Below the pieces are notes generated by a model. The model searched no databases. It had not been told where the DNA came from and saw only the letters and a list, made by a program, of their open reading frames with translations. The position numbers were made by a program, and so were the translations under genes. Below are positions 55,937-64,000 of a stretch of DNA of 64,000 nt, in pieces. The stretch is from Larix kaempferi (Eukaryota; Streptophyta; Pinopsida; Pinales; Pinaceae): the NCBI GenBank assembly GCA_027924585.1, contig BSBM01000822.1, forward strand, positions 2,622,001 to 2,686,000. The letters are read 5' to 3'. How positions within the stretch are numbered: the first letter of the stretch is position 1; every line of letters starts with the position of its first letter.

Positions 55937-58900
55937 TGTTGCCAACTAAGTTGTACTTGGTTGGATTATCAAGCGAGCGGGCAGAGTTGAACATGATACA
56001 TGTTCGTTTTTGATGATTTGATATCCAGCTGGCCTTTTAAAGGGTCCCCGTTTTAACTTTTTTCCACATGTCCATGGCCCTGCGGGGTTTGTAATAAAAC
56101 GTACTAGCATGGTGTTTTGTAAAATACTTGGTTCCCTAGGACTTTTTGGCTAAGTCAGGTATTCCAAGGAGTTTTTTCACCTAGTTATTATGTTTTGCAT
56201 TAGTGCATAACATAATTTTTGGGTTTTTCTCCTACTCCTCCAAAGCTGGAATGCCTGGGGAGGCTGACGGGCCTTAGGGGGTTGTTAAAGTCTACGAGTC
56301 AATGTATATGAACATGCTAGGCATTATTTTTGAGTCATATGGACATGTGCTAAGTCCCCCTAGGTTGTTTTTTTTAATTTTCGGCGAAGTTTATTTTTTC
56401 CGTAAATTGGGCCATTTTTTAATGGTTCAATTAAAAAGTTTGTAATTGGCCTAGAAGTGGCAACTGGAGGTCTTTTTTGCCTTAGGGAAGCTCGTTTTCT
56501 AACTCAGAGCACCCCCTTAACCTCCAAACCCACTTTTCCTAATGTTTGGATGCTTAATTTTTTCCCTATGGCCAAAAAAGTCAAAAAAACCAAAAAAGTC
56601 ATAAAAAAATAAAAAAAAGTGAAATATGACTTAAAAAAATAAAAAGTTTTTGGAATGTTTTGATGACTGGATTGGGCCAGCATTGTTTAAGGAGCGATAT
56701 GGGCTGAAAATAATGACTAGTGGGCAGCCCAAATAGTGGGAGTGAATCGCCACTCAAGCTTGGGCGCATTTCCTTCATGAGGGGCGCATTTCCCTATTTT
56801 GATGCCCACGTTTTGGGGCTGTTACAACAGCATGTTTCATGCTGGGTGTGTAGCATGTATAGTGCTGTTATGGGCAGCTAAGTCGGTGGAGATGGCAGCC
56901 CCCTCTCCTGCATAAATCGTGCCACCACTCCCCCACGTTTTCCTCAAGCATTCACGCCCTTCCTCTTGCTCACTCTATAAAAGCAAGGGTGCTATGTCAT
57001 TTGGGGTTAGTGAGAATTGAAGCAAGAAGCTTATGATTGTATTATTTTTCTAGTTTGAATAAAAGAAGACTTTGGAGGTCAGCTTGTGCTGTTCTTGTTA
57101 TATGTGGATATACTATCTTGTGTCTTTTTCCAAGATGACTTGTGCATAAGCTTCATTCTTCAAGGGTGTGGTGTGCTCATCGGAAAGATTGTTACCAATC
57201 TATGAGATAAGTTGTTTCAATTTGTTTATTGCAGCAGCTTAGTGATGTATGCTTGGTAAGAGATTATTTTTGTATTTTTCATTTGTTTATGGACATGCAA
57301 CAGTGGTTTCTTGTGAGTGTATATCTACACTTTAATTTTTGTTGGTGAGGTCTGTGATGTGCAGGTTTTTTCTTGAGTTGGCAAGAAGGAGGATCTTGTT
57401 TGTTTTCCCTTTTTTCTAATCATTGTTTGCAGATATAGTCCCTTTGAATATCACTAAACCATCTTCAAAGCTTTGGTCTTCAACAAAGGATTTGTTCCAT
57501 CTCTCTCTCTTATTCAAAAAAAAAAATCAATATTTCTGGTTACTAGTTACTAATTGAAAAGTGGATCTGATTTATATACTACTGTTAACTTTTTGAATAG
57601 ATCAAGATTGACTTCAGAAATATCTAGTCCAGTTGTTTGTTAAAACTCTTATCTTTGACTGATTAGATCTTTCTTACATCTAGTATCATACTTTTTCAAG
57701 ACTTGCAAAGAACTGTTAAATTTTTCGAAGTCTTGTTGAGTAATGTTAGTTTGGTTTTTTAAAAGTATATCTGGCTGTCCTAGAGCTTGTTAATTTGCAG
57801 CCATTAAAAGCTAGCAAAGATCCCAAGTAAACAAGCCGCATTGCTTGTATTACTTGGTTAATTTCCGTTATTTTAACTTAGATTTTTAGCTTAGTTTTTT
57901 TGGGTTTTTTAGGAGGTGTTCCAAAATCACTCTTAAAGTGTTTTTGGGCATCTTATACTGACGTTTGCTTGCTGGTTTGCAGCAAAAGACGAACAGGTAG
58001 GAGGAGGTGCTGCCAAAATTTCAATGATCCAGGCAATCCGGAGGACCATTATTGAATTTTTGCAAACCAGATACCTTTTTCTCTCCAGTTTTTGTAAGCC
58101 ACTGATTCAATTAAGACCGGGGCATTTCTATTGCATTGTAACTAAAGTATTAAACGAGAGCAAGTGGGCTAATCAAGCGCCCACACCCCATCCCCCTAGG
58201 GGGGAAAACTGTGTCGACTCAATTTTCGTGGTTTGCAATTTTTTAGTTTAGATTTCATTTTCTGCAATTAATAAAATCAAAATAGGATTAAAATTAACCT
58301 TGTTGGTCCGTTCCACTGGCGGGCCACAAGTTCACTCAGGACGTAGATTTGTTCGTTTTTTTTTACAAACTCAAACGCCCCCCTTGCTTTCCCGAAGTAG
58401 GGTTGCAGTACAAGGGCTTGCCCGAGTATTGACCTGAAAAGAGACTCTTGGGGTTTTAAAAAATATAAAATTTTGGTTCATAAAATTTTCAAAAAATACC
58501 AAGGTCTTCTCCCGTATGCTCTGTGGCCGACTTGCAGCTCAGTCTGATCCAATTGGTACGCATCGGAAAGGAGGAGATGACTAGTAATAGGATCTAACAC
58601 CGCCTTGAATAAGAAAACCTTGATGTGAAAATTCGACACATCGCGAGTATTTTGTTGTCGTGGGGAAATTTCTCAGAAGGCTTGGGACAAAACTGAGTAG
58701 TGACCTCTTGGAAACCGTTAGGCTTGCCCTCGTTGGTACTGCATCTGAACACCTCCTTGAGACTCCGATTTAGCCCAAGCCTGAGAGGGAAGCCACACAT
58801 CAAAATTCCTGACATGTTCCCCCGTACCTTTGCGTATATTGGGAACCCACCAGCCATAATAAAAAGATCACTTCTACATTAATCTTAAAATACACCAAGA

Positions 58901-59299
58901 ACACTGGCACAACATTTACTTTTCTGTTCATGCATCTAATTTGACTCCATTATAAGGCACTGGTCTATATTGATATTTATTTCATGTTATTGACAAATGT
59001 TGCAAATAAATGATGATAATAGTGAATGGGAGCAAATGATGTATTGATGAATGATTGTCCGGCTTTATATAAGTATATGCTGCTTTTATCTTGGTTATCA
59101 AAATATTTTTTCTAACTCCTAGATTAGACACCTTAGTTTTTATTTTTAGGGTCCACCCCCCTTGGTTTCGCTAGTAAAGCCTAGACGAAGGAGTCGAGTC
59201 CCAAGTGACAGCACTTGACTCTGACTTAGCCCCAAGGTCACACCAGCAGCTTGAAGACTTCTGTTGCGTTTTCCCCAGGTGTGGAACCAGGCGGCAACA
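55937..59299 (+). repeat. Tat-like 5' LTR, 3.36 kb
   Basis: It begins TGTTGCCAACTAAGTTG and ends GGCGGCAACA. It aligns end to end with the LTRs of the gag-only element, with many substitutions, especially in the middle third (56650-57500). Length is typical for this family and very long for LTRs in general. Confidence 0.93.
56976..56983 (+). promoter_or_regulatory. TATA box of the Tat-like LTR
   Basis: TATAAAAG lies about 1.04 kb into the LTR, which would leave a leader of more than 2.3 kb within R and U5. The gag-only element has TATTTAAG or TATTTAAA at the equivalent place. Confidence 0.6.
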
Positions 59300-59302
59300 T
59301 TT

Positions 59303-59320
59303 TGGTGCCGTTGCCGGGGA
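59303..59320 (+). other. Primer binding site, tRNA-Asp
   Basis: TGGTGCCGTTGCCGGGGA, three bases after the LTR. It has one mismatch (T for C at the fourth base) to the tRNA-Asp complement seen in the gag-only element. Confidence 0.88.
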
Positions 59321-59632
59321 TAAGTCTTTCTATTCCCGGAATACGACTTTTGAGTTTTTCCTTTTTGTTTTCGCTTTGTTTGATGTATGTAGTGAATTTT
59401 TTAAATTGACTAAGAACATCTAGCGACTCCACTGTCAACAAGTTTACCAAGGCGTTTTTCAAGAAGGAATCCTCAAAACTTGCTTCAGTTCTTTCCTAAT
59501 CCTGAAAAGGTCTATCATAGAAGGAAAAGCAAGCTATCTTCTCGAAAAACTTTTAAGGATCTTGGTTCTCAGTCAATTTCTGATATTCACCTTTTATTTG
59601 TAGAGAATAATTTGAATAATCCTCCTGTTGAA

Positions 59633-62600
59633 ATGGCCGAGTTTGGTCCTTATGATTTTACTGCTATAGTTGGTTACCCTCATGATATTCATGAAAAAGC
59701 TATTGATAAGTTGCCATCTTTTCAAGGAAATAATGCTATTAAGGCTAAATCCCATATAACTCGTTTTTGCCATTGTTTTGACAAGTGGTGCTTGAGTGCT
59801 AAGCATGAAGATGTAAAATTGAAGTTGTTTGCTTTATCTTTGGAAGAAGATGCTTATGAATGGTTTAACAAGTTGGAAGCTGACAAGTACAAAACCTATA
59901 AAGAAATTGAAACTGCTTTCCTGGCCAAATGGGGGGATATCAAAGAAGACCGCTACCTTTTAGCTGCCTTGACCAACACTAAGAAGAATGAAAATGAGAC
60001 AATGGAAGAATTTAACAAAAAATTCAATGAAATTGTGGTAAGACTTCATGTTGATATTAAGCCACCTGACAATTCCATCCTCATTTACTACATGGAAGCT
60101 TTTGATGGGGAATTGAAATATCAATTGAGTGACAAAGAACCCGACGATCTAAAGAAGGCCATGGAATTGGTTGAGAAAATTGATAAGAAGATGCTAAATT
60201 GTGGCAAGTCTCATCTTCCTGGTTTCACAAGGGCAAATGTTCCTATGAAGCTAAATGAAAGTAAAGAAAAGACCGTTCACACTGAGATTAAGGATCCTTC
60301 AAAGGAACCTTTGAAAGAAATTGCTCAACTCTTAAAAGAGGCTGTTTCAAATCAAGCTTCCAACATGACTGCCATACAGAACAGGTTGATCTCCATTGAA
60401 AGATCTCAAAATCACCAAGTCTCAAGCCAATATGTGCCTAAGCCTCAGTATGCTCCTAGGCCTCAATTTCAGAGAAAAGTACCCTTTCAAGATCAGAGGA
60501 CCCCAAATCCCTTGGAAACTGCAAATGCTGTTTCAGAAGAAATTCCTCCTTTTTGTAGAGCATGTGATAGTTTCCATGAAGAGTCTACATGTGCTGTGTT
60601 TAAATGGTCAATGGAACAAAATCCGTCAGAAGCCAGTAGCAGTGTCAGATTAGCAAGCGAGCCTGAGAACCAGCCTGAGTATATCAACGTTGTGGGCCAA
60701 ACTCACCCTGTCTCCAAAGAAACTTGGGAACAAGCTAGACATTACAGCCAAGACTTGAAAGATAAAGCTACCCTTAGATTTGGTGAGATGCCTCCACTAG
60801 AGAAAATTCTTGAAATGTCAAAGTTCAAAGGTTTAACATATCAGAGAAAGGACAATATTGGAACATCAAAATCGAATCAGAATATTCCTAAGGTAACACC
60901 TTCTCCCAACTCTGAAAATCTTCATGTTGATTTGGCTCACTGGTTATCTTCTGCAAAGATTCCTGTTCTTGTTATTGACCTTATCAAAATTCCGAGCTTA
61001 AAAGAAAATCTTATGAAAGTGATAGATCATCCTCAACAAGAAAAGGGCAAAGCCCCTATAGACTCAGAGAAAGTAAATCCTAGCAAAACTAGAGAAGAGC
61101 CTAAGCTTCAAAAGATAGTCAATCATAAAGATGATCTTGTTATTTTGCATAGCTTGGATCCTCAAAAGGAAGATCACCCTCCCTTCTACGTCTCCTTGCT
61201 TGTCAATGATATACTTGTGTACAACTGCATGTTGGATTCTGGGGCTTCTTCAAACGTTATGACCAAAAGGGTTATGGATCAATTGGGTTTAAAAACAACT
61301 AGACCCTATCACAATGTGTGTGCCATGGATTCGAGGGAAGTTGATACTATTGGTATCATTATAAATCTACCTGTTAGGTTGGCCAAGTACCCCGATGTCG
61401 TAGTAATTGATGTGCCGGACAATTGGGGAATGCTTTTATCAAGAAAGTGGGCTGCATCTTTAGGGGGTGACATAAGGATGGATTGGTCATATGCTACTAT
61501 TCCTGCATCAGAACATACAACGGTTAAGTTATATAATGAACAAGCTAGAAAGCTCCATGTTGAAAACCCACAGAATCTAGCTAATGAGTTTGTGCATGAA
61601 ACAGACAACTTTGGAAACTATGCTATCTTATCAAATTTCATAGCACCTTTTAAGGAAGTATCTAAAGATGAAAAGAAAGATGAGTTATGGAGGATGAGTT
61701 CTGATGGGGCATCTTTGAGGTATGGAAAAGAAGCCGGAATTGTCATAACTTCTCCCTCTAAGCAAACTTTTAAATTTGCTTTCAGACTTGAGTTTGATGC
61801 ATCAAATAATGTGGCTGAGTATGAAGCCCTTTTGCAAGGGTTAGAAATCGCCAAGGATATGGGGATTAAAATTTTATCTATTAAAGGTGATTCTGACTTA
61901 GTGGTTGCCCAGGTTAAAAACATATTTGCTTGCAAAAGTCGAAGGTTGAAACAATATAGGAATGCTGTCTGGGACACTATGGAATGGTTTGATGCTTTGA
62001 ATATCATGGCAATTCCTAGAGAAGAAAACACTGAGGCGGATCAACTAGCTGTGGCAGCTTCTACACTTCAACCAATTGAGGAAATATTGAAGGGTAATGG
62101 GAAATTTGAAATCAACTTTAGACCTTTAATTCCAGACAACATAGATCATTGGCAAGTGTTTGATAATGACAAGCAAATTCTCAATTTCATTCATAATCTT
62201 CAAGAGTTTTCAGATTGTCAAATCACCTATCAAGAAGAAGGAAAAGAATATCCGGAAGAAGAGGAGCAACTAATGAATAAAATTCCCAAAGGCATCACTC
62301 GGCTAAAACAGCTTTTTGATAGACAAGATGGCCATAAGAAGAAAAAGAATTCAATAAAACCAAGGGAGTTTATTGAAATAAACATAGGAACTGAAAAGGA
62401 ACCAAAAATGATAAAAAATGGAAAAGGAATATCTGAAGAAGAAAGAAAAGCCTTGATTGATTTGATTTATGAATATAGGGATATATTTGCTTTTAGCTAT
62501 GATGAACTTAAAGCTTATCGTGAGGATATTTTTCAACATACAATCCTTTTCAAACCAGGTATTAAGCCTTTTCTTCAAAAACTGAGGCGAATAAATCCCA

Positions 62601-64000
62601 AGTTGGCCCCCATGGTTTACAAAGAACTTCAAAAGATGTTGGCAGCAGGCATCATTGCTCCAACAAGACATTCAACATGGTGTTCTAACTTGGTTGTTGT
62701 TAGAAAAAAGAATGGGGATATCAGATTATGCATTGACTTTAGAAACTTGAACTTGGCATGCCTAAAAGATAATTATCCTTTGCCAAGCATGGACACTTTA
62801 CTTCAGAAGGTAACTGGATCAGGTATGATGTCTTTTCTTGATGGATTTTCTGGATATAACCAAGTGCTAGTAAGCAAGGAAGATCAACATAAAACTACTT
62901 TTACTACACCTTGGGGTACCTTCAAGTACCTTAGAATGCCTTTTGGTCTTACGAATGCTGGTGCTACCTTTCAACGTGCTATGGATGTTGCTTTTAATGG
63001 ATTGATTGGTAAAATTATTGAAATATATCAGGATGATCTAACGGTATATTCTAAGGAAAGATCAGATCATGTTGGTCATCTTAGAAAGATTTTTGAGAGA
63101 TGCAGAAAGTATGGCATATCTTTAAATCCAGCTAAGTCTGTACTTTGTGTTGATGAGGGCAAACTATTGAGACATATTATCACTAAGGATGGTGTAAAGG
63201 TTGATCCTGAAAGAGTTGAGGCCATTTAAAAGGTTCTTATCCCTACCAATGTCAAAGCTCTCCAATCCTTCAATGGCCAAATTAATTTCATTAGAAGATT
63301 TATTCCAAATCTAGCTGAGCTAATGAAGCCTCTACAACTCTTACTTAAAAAAGATGCCAAGTTTGAATGGAGTAAGCAAGGAAGAGAAGCTTTTGCAGGT
63401 ATCAAGGATGCCATATCTAGAGCCCCTGTGTTGAAAAGCCCTGATTATTCAAAAGAATTCCAAATCTTTTCCTTTGCTTATGAGCATACTATTACTGGAG
63501 TTTTACTTCAGAAAAATGACCAAGGCCAAGAACAACCCATAGCATTCTTTAGTAAAGCTTTGCAAAATTCAGAGCTTAAATATACTATAATGGAGAAACA
63601 AGCTTATGCCCTTGTTAAGTCTTTGAAACATTTCAGAATATATATTGGGTATTCCAAGGTTGTGGGTTATGTTCCTCATACTGCTGTTAAAGATATATTA
63701 GCTCAACAGGATTGCCTTGGTATAAGGGGAAAATGGGTGTCCAAAATACAAGAGTATGACTTGGAGATCAAACCTACCAAGTTAATCAAAGGTCAAGGTC
63801 TTGCACGCATGATGACGGAAAGCAATGAGAAAGCTGTAGGAATGATTTGTCAAAATAATGAGTCAGCACCTGTCATATCTGAAGAGCTTCAAAGATTAAG
63901 TCAAACAAAATGGTATTCCGACATTATTTACCTTCTTAACAATTTTACTTGTCTTGAACATCTTGTTGGTCACAAAAGAAGGTCTCTAAGACTTAAAGCC
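59633..64000 (+). pseudogene. Tat-like gag-pol: gag, protease, aRNase H, RT, Gypsy RNase H
   Basis: The first ATG is at 59633, although the frame is open from upstream of 59480. Gag core: residues about 25-150 (SLEEDAYEWFNKLEAD, FLAKWGDIKEDR, MEEFNKKFNEIVVRL). Protease: LDSGASSNVM near residue 535. An RNase H of archaeal/plant (RVT_3) type follows at about 690-805, with D in SSDGAS, E in NNVAEYEALLQGLE, D in KGDSDLVVAQV and D in EADQLA, a complete DEDD set. RT spans about 975-1170 (RKKNGDIRLCIDFRNLN, MPFGLTNAGATFQ, active site IYQDDLTVYS). A TAA at 63227-63229 interrupts the frame, which then continues with the connection and Gypsy RNase H (FIRRFIPN, PIAFFSKAL, MEKQAYALVKSLKHFR). That second RNase H has SFAYEH where DAS is expected. 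The frame enters the integrase region at the window end. Apart from the single stop it is well preserved. Confidence 0.9.

Larger units (their letters stand above)
55937..64000 (+). mobile_element. Coding Tat-like Gypsy retrotransposon, 3' part beyond the window
   Basis: It consists of a 5' LTR (55937-59299), a tRNA-Asp primer site and a long gag-pol frame that continues to the window end. The LTR is of the same family as those at 38390 and 44061. The 3' LTR and most of integrase are outside the window. The left target duplication would be CTGCC (55932-55936). Confidence 0.93.

Overview
This window looks like intergenic DNA from a seed plant with a large, repeat-rich nuclear genome. A gymnosperm is my guess, based on very long LTRs, Tat-type Gypsy and Copia density and the absence of a complete host gene; this is inference, not proof. 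Almost everything recognisable is transposable-element sequence, much of it nested. No rRNA, tRNA or CRISPR locus is seen.

Layout. (1) 1-195 and 7403-7595 are the two halves of one end of a long LTR (family TGTTATCAC...GTGATAACA, antisense here), split by Copia-1 (196-7397, +), which has near-identical 649-bp LTRs, target duplication AATCA, a dead reverse transcriptase and an array-rich 3' end. (2) Copia-2 (7596-11860, -) keeps gag, RT and one LTR but lacks protease and integrase. (3) 11861-18456 has no complete gene; it holds a microsatellite, a 117-bp duplication and two small exon-like segments. (4) 18457-23007 is a 4.5-kb LTR of the TGTTATCAC family. (5) 23008-24060 is a piece of a diverged Tat-like LTR, followed by a decayed hAT transposase gene (24504-27200, right end at 27709). 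(6) 27710-55181 is an old Copia element on the minus strand (Copia-3), broken by the hAT, by a TGTTATCAC-family LTR (27794-35864, target duplication GTACC, itself carrying another family member at 28940-32766) and by a chromovirus-like Gypsy element (38374-53808, target duplication CTTCT). The 3' LTR of that Gypsy element is in turn split by a gag-only Tat-like element (38390-47265, target duplication GTGTC) and by an 818-bp hAT-like element (8-bp duplication GGTCGCAT). (7) 55937-64000 is the 5' part of the coding relative of the gag-only element: a 3.36-kb LTR, a tRNA-Asp primer site, and gag, protease, an extra RNase H, RT and RNase H.

How the parts relate. The gag-only element and the coding Tat element share LTR sequence and primer site, so the first was probably mobilised by proteins of the second. 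Copia-1 and Copia-2 share a non-coding spacer where protease and integrase should be, so they form a non-autonomous lineage that also needs help in trans. The most noteworthy items are the protease / archaeal-type RNase H / RT / Gypsy RNase H order of the Tat element, its gag-only partner, the shared Copia spacer, a periodic leader motif in Copia-2 and Copia-3, and a perfect 41-bp inverted repeat that ends exactly at the Tat LTR.
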